Positions 51,600-61,049 of a stretch of DNA of 64,000 nucleotides are shown here, piece after piece (position 1 is the first letter of the stretch; each line of letters begins with the position of its first letter). The stretch covers positions 68,342-132,341 of the forward strand of contig DLOZ01000007.1 of the NCBI GenBank assembly GCA_002479765.1, read 5' to 3'. Made by a program: the position numbers and the translations under genes. The notes under the pieces are model-generated. The model made no database searches and was not told the DNA's origin. It was given only the letters and a program-made list of their open reading frames with translations. Source of the DNA: Sphingomonadales bacterium UBA7471. Its GTDB lineage: Bacteria > Pseudomonadota > Alphaproteobacteria > Sphingomonadales > Sphingomonadaceae.

Positions 51600-54500
51600 T
51601 CCGCAGCCAGTAATTGTTCTGCACCACCAAGGTCAACCGATACCAGCCGGCTGATGCCCTGTTCGACCATGGTAACGCCAAACAGACGGTGCATTCTGCT
51701 CATGGTGACGGCATTGTGCGTGACAATCAGGTAGCGGGTGTCGGTTTCGCGGGTCATCGCTTCCAACAAATCGCAGAATCGTTCGATATTCGCATCGTCC
51801 AGCGGGGCGTCCACTTCGTCAAGGACACATATCGGCGCTGGGTTTGTAAGGAACAATCCAAAGATGAGCGCCACCGCCGTCAGCGCCTGCTCTCCGCCCG
51901 ACAATAATGTCAGTGATTGGAGCTTTTTGCCCGGTGGTTGCGCGAATATCTCAAGCCCTGCCTCAAGTGGGTCTTCGCTGTCGATCAATGCCAGATGGGC
52001 CTGGCCGCCGTTGAACAGCGTTGCGAAGAGCCGGCGGAAATGTCCATCGACTGCTTCAAATGCAGCGAGCAAGCGCGCTCTGCCCTCACGGTTCAAGCTG
52101 CCGATGGAACCGCGCAGGCGGTTAATCGCAAGTGTCAGTTCTTCGCTTTCTGCCGCGCCGGCACCTTGTTGCGCCTCAAGCTCCGCGAGTTCATCAGCAG
52201 CGATTAAGTTTACCGGCCCAATGCGCTCGCGCTCATTCTGCAGCCGATCGAGCCGCGCGGACTCCACCGACGCATCTTCCATTGCATGTTCATCGAACCC
52301 GAGCTTTTCGGGGAGCACCGGTGGCGGGCATTCAAAACGCTCGCCCGATATCCGCCCCATTTCGACGCGGCGATGTTCCTGATTTTCCGCGCGTGCTTCG
52401 GCGCCAGCGCGGGCCTCTCGGGCAACGGAGAGCGCCTCGGCCGCGGTGGCGAGTTCATTTTCCAGTTCCCGAAGCGTTTTTTCGCAGGTGCTTTCTGTAA
52501 CTTGAAGGCCATTCAGCTTTTCGGCCAGCTGTTCTTTCTCTTCGCGCAGGCTTGCGATCTCGCGTGCCAGAATATCGGGCCGCCCCTCCATCGCCTCCTG
52601 CTCCGCAGCAATATCTGCGCTGCGTTTGTTCATGTCGGCGATCCGGCGTTCCGCTTCGCCAGCGCGTTCTTGCCATCCCCGAATTTCGGCAAGCGCGACC
52701 GCACGTCGTTCGCGGGTTTGTGCAATACGCTGTTCAAGTGACGACACATCCGCCTGACTGCGCGCCAGCAGCTCGCGCGCGGTTTCGTTCGCGACCACGA
52801 GCTTTTGCACGAGGTCCGAATGATGCGTGCCATCTGGCAACGCGGCACGGGCGGCTTCTGCTGCGGCTTGTTCCGCCTTTGCTTCGGCAAGCTCCTGTTC
52901 GCTGGCCGCCATACGGTCCAGCAGCGCGGCCTTTGCAGATTTAAGCCGGGCCAGCGCATCTTCGGCTTGGTCCACGGCACGCAGAGCTTGCCGCAATTGC
53001 CCTTCGGTTTCGGCCCGCGCCGCGGCGGCCGCCCGAACGGCATCTTGCGCGGCACTGATAGCATCCGTCATTTGCGCAAGCGCCTCGGCCTGTTCCGCCA
53101 ACGCCGCTTCTGCGGGCGGTATCAATGCATTCAGTTCGGCCAGTCGGTTCGCCCGGACCAGCAGTTCAGCGGTCGTTGCGCCGTCGCCATCGGTGGCGAA
53201 ACCATCCCAGCGGCGCAATTGCCCGGAAAGCGTTACCACGCGCTCACCCGGTGTCAGTGCTGCGCCATCGTCTTTTTCAACAACCCGCACATGGGAAAGG
53301 CGTGCAGTCAGTTCTTGGGGGGCGTCGACATAATGGATCAGGGCATTGTTTGCCAAAGCGCCCATCGCGGGCGTCCCGCCGAGCCAACGGCGTCCGGCAT
53401 CCCCACCAATTGTGGCATCGGCATCATCACCCAGCGCAGCGGCCAATGCGCGTTCGTAGCCTGGCCGAACTGTGATACGGTTAATCGCCTTGTCGCCGTC
53501 CCCTTTGGCAAGGGACCGTTCGAGCGCATTTTGCTCGGTCAGCAAAGCCGCGAGCTCTGCTTTGGCACTGGCTAGGCTGGCCTGCGCGCCATCGCGTGCC
53601 GCGATCAATTCGGTCCGGCGCGTTTCTGCCGCTTCGCTGGCTGCGGTATTTTCCTGCAAATGCTTTTGTAAGGTAGCAACGCTGGCTTCTGCCGATTTTT
53701 TGGCAGATTCACATGCCGCGTCATCGCCCAAGGCGTCCCGCTCGTTCGCCATGCGCGCAACGGCTCCTGCTGCCCGCTCGGCACGCATCGTTGCCGCCGC
53801 AACAGCGGCGTCGGCCACGCGCAATTCGGCGTCGGCTCTGGCTTGCTCGGCGGCTGCCTTTGCCAAGGCAATTTCGCTTTCGCGCGCCTGACGTTCGACA
53901 TTGTCGGCCGCGCGTAACAGGGCAGGGCGCTCTTCCTCCTGTGCCTTGATCTGATCAGATAAAGCCACGCTCTCGCTCTGAAGGTGGGCAAGTGCATCGG
54001 CCGCGTCATGGGTTAACTTGCCCTCACGCGCGCCATCTTCGGCCATGCGGGACGCTTGCGCAGACAAATCCGATTGCCGCTGCAATATCCGTTCCTGCTC
54101 ACCTGTGAGTTGGACAAGCTTGTTGGAAAGGTCATTGGCGGCATCGCGTGCGGCCATTGCAACGGCGCGGGCGTTTGCCAATTGGGTTACGGCTTCCTGT
54201 TGCCGTTCGGTTAAAGTACGCTGCGCCGCGGCGGCCCTGTCTACGGCCGCAGTCGCGGCATTGGCCTCAGCCCGCGCGGCATCAGCCGCAGCCTTGGCTT
54301 CACGCCAACGCACGAAAATAAGCCGGGCTTCGGCCTGCAATATGTCTTTTGACAAGGTGCGGTAGCGTTCGGCCTGTTTGGCCTGCCGCCGCAATTGCCC
54401 CGCGCGGGCGTCCATATCGGCGAGGATGGTTGCCAGCCGTGCAAGGTTGCTTTCTGCGGCGCGTAGTTTTTGTTCAGCGTCTTTGCGCCGCACGTGCAGT

Positions 54501-55012
54501 CCGGAGATGCCAGCCGCTTCCTCCAGCATCTGGCGCCGTTCCTGTGGCTTTGCAGAGATGATCGCGCCAATCCGGCCCTGACTGACGAGCGCTGGTGAAT
54601 GCGCACCTGTAGCCGCGTCTGCGAAGATGAGGGCGACATCTTTGGCGCGCACGTCCCTGCCGTTCGAGCGATAGGCCGATCCAGCGCCGCGTTCTATCCG
54701 CCGGGTAACTTCCAGTTCCTGATCGCCGTCCGTTGCAGCGTCGCCGTCATCGCTACGTTCCGCCAAGATGGTAACTTCGGCAAAGTCGCGCGGTGGGCGG
54801 GATGCTGTACCGGCAAAGATCACATCCTCCATGCCCGCGCCGCGCATGGATTTTGCGCTGCTTTCGCCCATGACCCACCGGATCGCTTCCAGCAGATTGG
54901 ATTTGCCGCAGCCATTGGGCCCGACGATACCCGTCAGGCCATTTTCGATCCGCAATTCGGCGGGCTCGACAAAGCTTTTGAAGCCGACCAGTTTCAGCTT
55001 CTTTATACGCAA
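51596..55012 (-). CDS. smc: Chromosome segregation ATPase SMC
   Basis: 1138 residues. N-terminal Walker A (GPNGCGKSNLLEAIRWVMG), two long coiled coils with many Ala/Glu/Arg repeats, a central hinge (about 500-640), and the C-terminal signature LSGGEQALTAVALIFGL with Walker B (PICVLDEVDAPLDDANIERF). It compacts and separates chromosomes with ScpA/ScpB. It follows the DsbA-like pair on the same strand; alphaproteobacteria often group mutY, dciA, DsbA-like and smc. Confidence 0.97.
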   Translation of the reverse strand: MRIKKLKLVGFKSFVEPAELRIENGLTGIVGPNGCGKSNLLEAIRWVMGESSAKSMRGAGMEDVIFAGTASRPPRDFAEVTILAERSDDGDAATDGDQELEVTRRIERGAGSAYRSNGRDVRAKDVALIFADAATGAHSPALVSQGRIGAIISAKPQERRQMLEEAAGISGLHVRRKDAEQKLRAAESNLARLATILADMDARAGQLRRQAKQAERYRTLSKDILQAEARLIFVRWREAKAAADAARAEANAATAAVDRAAAAQRTLTERQQEAVTQLANARAVAMAARDAANDLSNKLVQLTGEQERILQRQSDLSAQASRMAEDGAREGKLTHDAADALAHLQSESVALSDQIKAQEEERPALLRAADNVERQARESEIALAKAAAEQARADAELRVADAAVAAATMRAERAAGAVARMANERDALGDDAACESAKKSAEASVATLQKHLQENTAASEAAETRRTELIAARDGAQASLASAKAELAALLTEQNALERSLAKGDGDKAINRITVRPGYERALAAALGDDADATIGGDAGRRWLGGTPAMGALANNALIHYVDAPQELTARLSHVRVVEKDDGAALTPGERVVTLSGQLRRWDGFATDGDGATTAELLVRANRLAELNALIPPAEAALAEQAEALAQMTDAISAAQDAVRAAAAARAETEGQLRQALRAVDQAEDALARLKSAKAALLDRMAASEQELAEAKAEQAAAEAARAALPDGTHHSDLVQKLVVANETARELLARSQADVSSLEQRIAQTRERRAVALAEIRGWQERAGEAERRIADMNKRSADIAAEQEAMEGRPDILAREIASLREEKEQLAEKLNGLQVTESTCEKTLRELENELATAAEALSVAREARAGAEARAENQEHRRVEMGRISGERFECPPPVLPEKLGFDEHAMEDASVESARLDRLQNERERIGPVNLIAADELAELEAQQGAGAAESEELTLAINRLRGSIGSLNREGRARLLAAFEAVDGHFRRLFATLFNGGQAHLALIDSEDPLEAGLEIFAQPPGKKLQSLTLLSGGEQALTAVALIFGLFLTNPAPICVLDEVDAPLDDANIERFCDLLEAMTRETDTRYLIVTHNAVTMSRMHRLFGVTMVEQGISRLVSVDLGGAEQLLAAE

Positions 55013-55064
55013 CGGGCTGCCCCTTTCGCGTATGAGGCTATGTCAGTGCCCCTCCGAGCCATAT

Positions 55065-55802
55065 TTAGCGCGCGCCAGCCTCGATCAGCTTGGTCTTCAC
55101 CTGGTTCCACGAACTGGCGTCCAGCTTTGCCCCGTTGAGGATGAAGAATGGCGTTCCCGTTACGCCGTCATCCTTTGTACCGCGCTCTGTGGTCTTAATC
55201 AGGGCATCGATTGCGCCTTTGTCCGACAGACATGCCTTGGCTTGATCTTCGCTAATGCCACGCGATTTTACGAATTCGATCAGGCCCATTTTCGTTCCCA
55301 GCAGGGTTGAAATTTCCCCCGGCGACATTTTCTGCATGGCTTGCTGATCTGCCTCCGTCACCGTGCTGATTTTGCTCAGCCAGCTTGCCTGTTCGGCATA
55401 CAGCTGGTCGGTCAATGGGAAAAATGCCTCAGGACCGCTACATTGCGCCAGCAGGAAACCGGGAATGTCCTGAATACCATGGATCAGAAACGGCCGGAAC
55501 TCCATCGACACGCGGCCGCTGTTGACGATTTCGTGCAGCTCTTCCGATGATTGCACAGAAAATTGCGCACAACCCGGGCAGCTGATTGCGCCATATTCGA
55601 CCAGCTTCAACGGCGCATCCGGATTGCCCATTTTATAGCCACCGAGTTCGGTTTTGCTCACAACATCGACCCATGCCGTGCCGGCTGGGGCTGCTATTTT
55701 AGCGATCGGTTCGCCTTTCGGCGCGCCCGCTGTGTCACCGCCGCTGCAGGCTGCGAGTGCCAAAACCGCTAATGTTGTTGAAAAGAGTGTCTTGATACGC
55801 AT
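55065..55802 (-). CDS. DsbA-family thioredoxin-fold lipoprotein
   Basis: 245 residues. Lipoprotein signal with lipobox (LALAACSGG). Thioredoxin fold with the redox site CPGC (YGAISCPGCAQFS) and cis-Pro region GVTGTPFFILNGAKL. A helical insert lies between, as in DsbA/DsbG. It probably makes or reshuffles disulfides in periplasmic proteins. A second DsbA-like gene lies 28 bp upstream. Confidence 0.9.
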   Translation of the reverse strand: MRIKTLFSTTLAVLALAACSGGDTAGAPKGEPIAKIAAPAGTAWVDVVSKTELGGYKMGNPDAPLKLVEYGAISCPGCAQFSVQSSEELHEIVNSGRVSMEFRPFLIHGIQDIPGFLLAQCSGPEAFFPLTDQLYAEQASWLSKISTVTEADQQAMQKMSPGEISTLLGTKMGLIEFVKSRGISEDQAKACLSDKGAIDALIKTTERGTKDDGVTGTPFFILNGAKLDASSWNQVKTKLIEAGAR

Positions 55803-55830
55803 GGGATATCCTTCAATTTGGGATGTCGAA

Positions 55831-56550
55831 TTACTTCAATACGGCTTTCAGTTCGGCCGCACTATGGACGTGGTCTTGCAAGACGCCGTTGACCATGAAT
55901 GACGGCGTGCCACGCACGCCCAGCGCGGCTCCGGCCTCCGTCATATCGATGACCGCATTCAGCGCCGCCTTGTCCGCCAGACAGACTTTCGCCTGTGCTG
56001 GCGTGATGCCGCGCTGTTGCATGATTGGCCCAAGCCCAAGCGCGTCAAACGCGCCGATCATGAAACCAGCATAATCTGCGGATTTAAGCTTTGCCTGCGT
56101 TTCAGCATTGATATTTTTGGTCTTGCCCAACCAGATCGACTGGGTTGCGAACAAATGCCGCTGATTGCCAAAGAATTTGCCCTTGCCACCGCAACGCGCA
56201 AGCATGGCGGCGGTGAGGTCAACCGAGTTCAAAACCATATTGCGCACTTCGTAGCTGGCTTTGCCCGTTGCAACCGACTGCGCCTTGAATGCGGGGGCTT
56301 CTTTTAATTCGAAGTCCGCACAATGTCCGCAGGTGTAGCTAAGATATTCGACAACCTTATTTGGGGCTGCCGGATTGCCTAAAATATGCGCGCCCTTATC
56401 GGTCACCGTAACGGTGGAAAGCCATTTGCTTGGTACAGGTGCCGCGGCCAGAGTCGTGGAAAGCGCAGCAGCACCCAACAAGATGAAAAACAGGGACTTT
56501 TTTGCACGCAACATCAACATAGCCTTAGCCATTGAAACAATCCCGTGCAT
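55831..56550 (-). CDS. DsbA-family periplasmic thiol oxidoreductase
   Basis: 239 residues from the first ATG (56550). Alternative starts at 56532 and 56514; the last has AAGG at good spacing and gives a clean signal peptide (MLRAKKSLFFILLGAAAL). Redox site CGHC (YLSYTCGHCADFE) and cis-Pro GVRGTPSFMVNG. Role in periplasmic disulfide formation. It overlaps no gene but lies 6 bp after dciA's stop. Confidence 0.88.
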   Translation of the reverse strand: MHGIVSMAKAMLMLRAKKSLFFILLGAAALSTTLAAAPVPSKWLSTVTVTDKGAHILGNPAAPNKVVEYLSYTCGHCADFELKEAPAFKAQSVATGKASYEVRNMVLNSVDLTAAMLARCGGKGKFFGNQRHLFATQSIWLGKTKNINAETQAKLKSADYAGFMIGAFDALGLGPIMQQRGITPAQAKVCLADKAALNAVIDMTEAGAALGVRGTPSFMVNGVLQDHVHSAAELKAVLK

Positions 56551-56556
56551 CTGGAA

Positions 56557-57099
56557 TCACTCGCTGCCTTTGGCAAGGCTTTTTGCAAGGCTTTCGAGCA
56601 CGGCAAACAATTCAGGATCACCGATTTCGCGCAGAGATTCGCCCAGTTCCATCGGTATAGGCTTTAGCGAAGGCGGCGCTATCGGTTGCCGTGCAGGTGG
56701 CTTTGCCACTGGCCCTTGGCGGACCTTAACCCGTGCGACCGCGCCATAGCCAAAGAAACGATTCACCCGCTCGATAATCTCGGGAAGCACATGCTGGATC
56801 ATCGTCGCATGCGCGCCTTCAACGGTAAGCTCAAGCGTGCCATCGGATTTCTTGCCAATGGGGAAACGGATCGCCTCCGGTGCAGACACAGCGGCGTAAC
56901 GCGCGCCAACAATTTCGTCCCAGCGGCTGACGACCGAACTTTGCACAAAGCCAAAGCGTCGGAACGCGGCCCTGCCGATTTCGGGCATCAGTGCGGACAC
57001 CGCTTTGGCTTCGCCGCCGCGTGGACGCTGAAACGTCTTGGGCGTTACCGGCTTTTTCGGGCTCTTTGGCGCTGTTGGTGGCTTGCCTTTATCCATCAC
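56557..57099 (-). CDS. dciA: DciA (DUF721) helicase-loading protein
   Basis: 180 residues. A basic, Pro/Lys-rich N-terminal region is followed by the DUF721 domain (WDEIVGARYAAVSAPEAIRF, LELTVEGAHATMIQHVLPEI, VNRFFGYGAVARVKVRQGP). By family knowledge it helps load replicative helicase DnaB in bacteria without DnaC. Divergent from mutY with only about 7 bp between start codons. Confidence 0.88.
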   Translation of the reverse strand: MMDKGKPPTAPKSPKKPVTPKTFQRPRGGEAKAVSALMPEIGRAAFRRFGFVQSSVVSRWDEIVGARYAAVSAPEAIRFPIGKKSDGTLELTVEGAHATMIQHVLPEIIERVNRFFGYGAVARVKVRQGPVAKPPARQPIAPPSLKPIPMELGESLREIGDPELFAVLESLAKSLAKGSE

Positions 57100-57106
57100 C
57101 TAATCC

Positions 57107-58192
57107 ATGCCATTTTACATGCCTGCCGTCCAACAGACTGACCAGAATTCTGGGGATATCGCCGAGCGTTTGCTGGCGCATTATGATGTTCATGCCCGAA
57201 CCTTGCCATGGCGCAAATTGCCCGGGCAGGGTTTCGCGAACCCCTATCATGTCTGGTTGTCGGAAATCATGTTGCAGCAGACCACGGTCGCCGCCGTCGG
57301 TGCCTATTTCCACAAATTCACCCAGACGTGGCCCGATTTTGCGGCACTGGCCGCAGCTGATGATGCGGATGTTATGGCCGCATGGGCCGGGCTTGGTTAT
57401 TATGCCCGCGCCCGCAATCTGTTAAAATGCGCGCGCGTGGTGGTTTCCGATTATCAGGGGCAATTGCCGTCTTATGAAGCAGATTTGCTGAAGCTGCCTG
57501 GCATAGGTCCCTACACCGCAGCGGCGATTGCGGCGATTGCATTTGGGCGGCGCGCCGTGGTGGTCGACGCCAATGTTGAGCGCGTGGTCGCGCGGCTATT
57601 TGCGATATCAACGCCGTTGCCGCAGGCAAAGCCACATATTCGCGCGGCTACCGATAGCATCACGCCGGAACTGAGGGCAGGCGATTTCGCGCAGGCGATG
57701 ATGGATCTGGGCGCGGGTATTTGCTCGGCACGATCGCCGTCGTGCCTGATTTGCCCCATCCAATCCGCATGTGCCGCCTTTCATGTAGGAAACCCCGAAA
57801 CCTATCCCGCAAAATTGCCGAAAAGCGCGAAGCCGCAACGGATGGGACATGTGTATTGGATTGAACGTGATGGCCATGTCTGGCTGCTGCGCCGGGATGA
57901 TCGCGGCTTGCTTGCGGGCATGCGGGCATTGCCGGATGACGGATGGACAGCGCGCATCGACGGTAACGCAATTCCGCCCACCGCAGCCCAATGGCAAAAA
58001 TTGTCGGTACAGGTTGCGCATATATTCACGCATTTTTCGCTGACCCTGAACATTGCCGTTACGTCATGGCCAGCAGACGCGGACGGCCCCGGTGAGGGCG
58101 AATGGTGGCCGCTAAAATCGCTCGACAATGCTGGTCTGCCGACCCTATTCAGAAAAGTGACTGAGGCGGTTTTGAACGCAGGAGAGAGATGA
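57107..58192 (+). CDS. mutY: A/G-specific adenine glycosylase
   Basis: 361 residues. It has LSEIMLQQTTVAAV with the catalytic Glu, the helix-hairpin-helix LPGIGPYTAAAIAAIAFG, the catalytic Asp in VVVDANVERVVAR and a [4Fe-4S] loop C-x6-C-x2-C-x5-C (CSARSPSCLICPIQSAC). The C-terminal Nudix-like domain recognises 8-oxoG. Removes adenine mispaired with 8-oxoguanine, complementing MutM. Start 57107 or 57119; no clear Shine-Dalgarno. It overlaps the next gene by 4 bp. Confidence 0.96.
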   Translation: MPFYMPAVQQTDQNSGDIAERLLAHYDVHARTLPWRKLPGQGFANPYHVWLSEIMLQQTTVAAVGAYFHKFTQTWPDFAALAAADDADVMAAWAGLGYYARARNLLKCARVVVSDYQGQLPSYEADLLKLPGIGPYTAAAIAAIAFGRRAVVVDANVERVVARLFAISTPLPQAKPHIRAATDSITPELRAGDFAQAMMDLGAGICSARSPSCLICPIQSACAAFHVGNPETYPAKLPKSAKPQRMGHVYWIERDGHVWLLRRDDRGLLAGMRALPDDGWTARIDGNAIPPTAAQWQKLSVQVAHIFTHFSLTLNIAVTSWPADADGPGEGEWWPLKSLDNAGLPTLFRKVTEAVLNAGER

Positions 58193-59493
58193 TGGACGTA
58201 CAAGTAACAGGCCAGATCATGCTAGGCCGGCGCGGATTACTCGCATGGGGCGGGCGGCTCGCAGGGGCCGGAGCCATAGGTGCGTTCCTGCCTGGCATGG
58301 CTTGGGCGCAAGCTGCCGAAAAATACCCGACGATTAAAGCCGAATTTGAAAGCTATGTTTCGTCTGGTAAGCTTCAGGGTGTTTTGGCAACCATTGGCCG
58401 CACGGCTGGTCTGCCAGACGTCATTGCGGTTGGCACGCACGGACTGGGCGAGAAAACGCCTGTCAATATCGACACATTATGGCGCGTCTATTCGATGACG
58501 AAGCCCATCACGGGCATGGCCGCGATGATTTTGGTTGGTGAAGGCAAGATGAAGCTCGACCAACCCATTTCCGAATTTCTGCCTGAATTCGCCAATATGA
58601 AGGTGTTGACCGATCCTGAAAAAAGGATGGATGCGGTTCCGGCCAAGAACCAGATTACGGTTCGCCACTTGTTGACGCATACGGCGGGTCTTGGATATTC
58701 CATCATCACCAAGGGGCCGTTGCTGCAGGCTTATCTCGACAATGGCATTACGCCGGGCATCGTCAGCCGCTTTCCTATTCCCGGTCAGCCAACCAGCACG
58801 CCGACCCCTGATCTGAAGACATTTTCGGAACGGCTTGCCAAATTGCCGTTGATTGCAGAACCCGGAACCAAATGGAGCTATTCGATCTCGCTCGATTTGT
58901 TGGGCCGCGTGATTGAAGTTGCCAGCGGTATGGACTTTGAGGCCTTCCTCAAGACACGCATTTTCGAGCCGCTGAAAATGAATAGCAGCTATTTCCAAGT
59001 GCCAAAGTCGGAAACACCGCGATTGGTTTCCAACTATGCGCCCGTGAACGGCATTCTGTTCCCAATCGATCCGGCGGCGACGAGCATCTATCTCGACAAG
59101 CCTGCCTTTGCATTTGGGGGTGCAGGCATGGTCTGCTCGGCGCGCGATTATGACCGGTTCCTCAACATGCTTGCCAATTATGGTGAGCTGGACGGTGTGC
59201 GGATTATGTCGCCAAAAACGGCTGCGCTCGCAATGTCTGACCTTTTGCCTCCTGCCGTATCAACCGATGGTACTTTTGCGGAAGGCGCAGGCTTTGGCGC
59301 GGGCGGACGCGTTGGCAAGGGCGCGAACGAGGGTGTGTACGGCTGGGGCGGTGCTGCCGGCACCGTTGCGTTCGTTGACCCGAAGCGCAAGTTGCGCGCC
59401 GTTTGCATGGCGCAGTATATGCCAAGCAACGTCTATCCGTTCCACGAGAATTTCGCAAAATGGGTCCTGAAGGACCTTGGCCTGCCAGCCTGA
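58189..59493 (+). CDS. Tat-exported serine hydrolase, class C beta-lactamase-like
   Basis: 434 residues. A twin-arginine signal (GRRGLLAWGGRLAGAGAIG) ends near AWAQA. The serine-transferase motifs are SMTKPITG (S-x-x-K), a Tyr motif in WSYSISLDLLG and an HTAGLGY segment; later GWGGAAGTVAFVDP fits the third motif. This is the esterase/beta-lactamase family (EstB/PBP-like) more than a clinical lactamase. Substrate unknown. A GGAGAGAG site precedes the ATG that overlaps the mutY stop. Confidence 0.9.
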   Translation: MMDVQVTGQIMLGRRGLLAWGGRLAGAGAIGAFLPGMAWAQAAEKYPTIKAEFESYVSSGKLQGVLATIGRTAGLPDVIAVGTHGLGEKTPVNIDTLWRVYSMTKPITGMAAMILVGEGKMKLDQPISEFLPEFANMKVLTDPEKRMDAVPAKNQITVRHLLTHTAGLGYSIITKGPLLQAYLDNGITPGIVSRFPIPGQPTSTPTPDLKTFSERLAKLPLIAEPGTKWSYSISLDLLGRVIEVASGMDFEAFLKTRIFEPLKMNSSYFQVPKSETPRLVSNYAPVNGILFPIDPAATSIYLDKPAFAFGGAGMVCSARDYDRFLNMLANYGELDGVRIMSPKTAALAMSDLLPPAVSTDGTFAEGAGFGAGGRVGKGANEGVYGWGGAAGTVAFVDPKRKLRAVCMAQYMPSNVYPFHENFAKWVLKDLGLPA

Positions 59494-59497
59494 TCCG

Positions 59498-60367
59498 ATG
59501 ATGTCGCCAGGGTTCACGGGCTCACCGCTCGATCGCGCTGACCGCGTTCGCAATGATGCAGAAGCCTATGGCGCTTTGCTCGCTGACTGGCGTGCGCGGG
59601 TTTTGGGTCTCGATGGCCTTGACCCCCGCGTCAGCGACGCAGGCGGCTTGCATTGGCATTCGATGGCTGAACTGGATGGTTCGGAAGAACTGATCTTACT
59701 TGGCCTTTCCGATGATAAGCCACATTTTGTCGCCGTCGTTGAGGCGAGCGGAGACGCATTCCGTTCGCCCGCTATCTGGCGTGCCTTGTCCATGCTGCCT
59801 GCCGAAGATGCCGCAATTTACGGCACCGCGCGCAGCCTGATCGAATGGCACAATAACCATCGCTTTTGTGGACGTTGCGGACATGCGACCGTGCTGTTTC
59901 GTGCAGGCTGGGGCCGCAAATGCGGCAATTGTGCAAAGGAGCATTTTCCACGCACGGACCCAGTGGTCATCATGCTTGCCGAATATGAAGGCAAAGCGCT
60001 CGTGGGCCGCCAATCGCGCTTTCCGCCCGGAAATTACTCGGCACTCGCTGGCTTTTTGGAGCCTGGTGAAAGCATGGAAGAAGCGGTGCGTCGTGAAATC
60101 CATGAAGAGGCCGGCGTCACCTGCGGCGCCGTGCGCTATGTCACCAGCCAACCATGGCCATTTGGCGGGTCGCAACTGATGATGGCATGTATTGCCGATG
60201 CGCAAGGCGACGCGCTGGTCCTCGACACCACTGAAATAGAAGACGCTATGTGGGTCACAAAAGAAGAAGCCCGTGCTGCGCTGGAGGGTGCTTCGGACCG
60301 TCGTTTCAATGCGCCGCCGCCTTTTGCGATTGCGCATAGCCTATTGAAATATTGGGTTTCACAATGA
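59498..60367 (+). CDS. nudC: NAD+/NADH pyrophosphatase (NudC-type)
   Basis: 289 residues from MMSPGF. A zinc ribbon of four Cys (FCGRCG and KCGNC) lies before the Nudix box (GFLEPGESMEEAVRREIHEEAG), and the NudC SQPWPFGGSQLMM motif follows. It hydrolyses NADH and NAD-capped RNA. It overlaps the next gene (ATGA). Confidence 0.93.
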   Translation: MMSPGFTGSPLDRADRVRNDAEAYGALLADWRARVLGLDGLDPRVSDAGGLHWHSMAELDGSEELILLGLSDDKPHFVAVVEASGDAFRSPAIWRALSMLPAEDAAIYGTARSLIEWHNNHRFCGRCGHATVLFRAGWGRKCGNCAKEHFPRTDPVVIMLAEYEGKALVGRQSRFPPGNYSALAGFLEPGESMEEAVRREIHEEAGVTCGAVRYVTSQPWPFGGSQLMMACIADAQGDALVLDTTEIEDAMWVTKEEARAALEGASDRRFNAPPPFAIAHSLLKYWVSQ

Positions 60368-61044
60368 CCACGTCCGCCGTTCCATTACGTATCGATATTG
60401 TATCCGATGTCGTGTGCCCGTGGTGCATCATCGGTTTAAAGCAGGTGGAAAAAGCGCTGACGCTGGTGGGCCGCGATCTGGCTGTCGAAACCCATTGGCA
60501 TCCGTTTCAACTAAACCCGAATATGCCCCCTGAGGGCGAAGACACCGCCGAACATATTGCCCGCAAATATGGCAGCACCCCCGAACAGAGCCGCGCCAAC
60601 CGGCAACGGTTGAGCGATATTGGCGAAAGCTTGGGCTTTGCCTTCAACTATGGCGAGGGCATGCGCATCTACAATACGTTCAATGCGCATAAGCTGTTGA
60701 CGATTTTCGGGAGCGAACGCGACTGGAAAGCGCAAACGGATCTGAAAATGGCACTGTTCAAGGCCTATTTTCAGGACCGCCGCGATGTGAGCGACACCGA
60801 AGTCTTGTGCGACATTGCCGAGGCACAAGACATGGACCGCGCAGTGGCCGCCGCGTGGATCGCCGACGCGGCGTTGACCGAAAGCGTGCGCGCGGAAATG
60901 GCGCATTGGATGGACCAGAATATCACCGGCGTCCCCGCGATCATCTTTGACCAGAAATTTATGGTTCCGGGCGCACAAAGCGCGGAGACGTTTGCCGATG
61001 TGATCAACAAGGTGTTGGCGAAGCGCACGACCAGCGGCACGTAG
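60364..61044 (+). CDS. DsbA-family oxidoreductase, FrnE-like
   Basis: 226 residues from MTTSAVPLRI. Thioredoxin fold with CPWC (IVSDVVCPWCIIGLKQV), then WHPFQLNPNMPPEG, and cis-Pro ITGVPAIIFDQKFM. No signal peptide, so it is cytoplasmic, unlike the periplasmic DsbA pair at 55-56.5 kb. FrnE homologues are linked to oxidative or metal stress. Co-transcribed with nudC. Confidence 0.92.
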   Translation: MTTSAVPLRIDIVSDVVCPWCIIGLKQVEKALTLVGRDLAVETHWHPFQLNPNMPPEGEDTAEHIARKYGSTPEQSRANRQRLSDIGESLGFAFNYGEGMRIYNTFNAHKLLTIFGSERDWKAQTDLKMALFKAYFQDRRDVSDTEVLCDIAEAQDMDRAVAAAWIADAALTESVRAEMAHWMDQNITGVPAIIFDQKFMVPGAQSAETFADVINKVLAKRTTSGT

Positions 61045-61049
61045 TCGGG

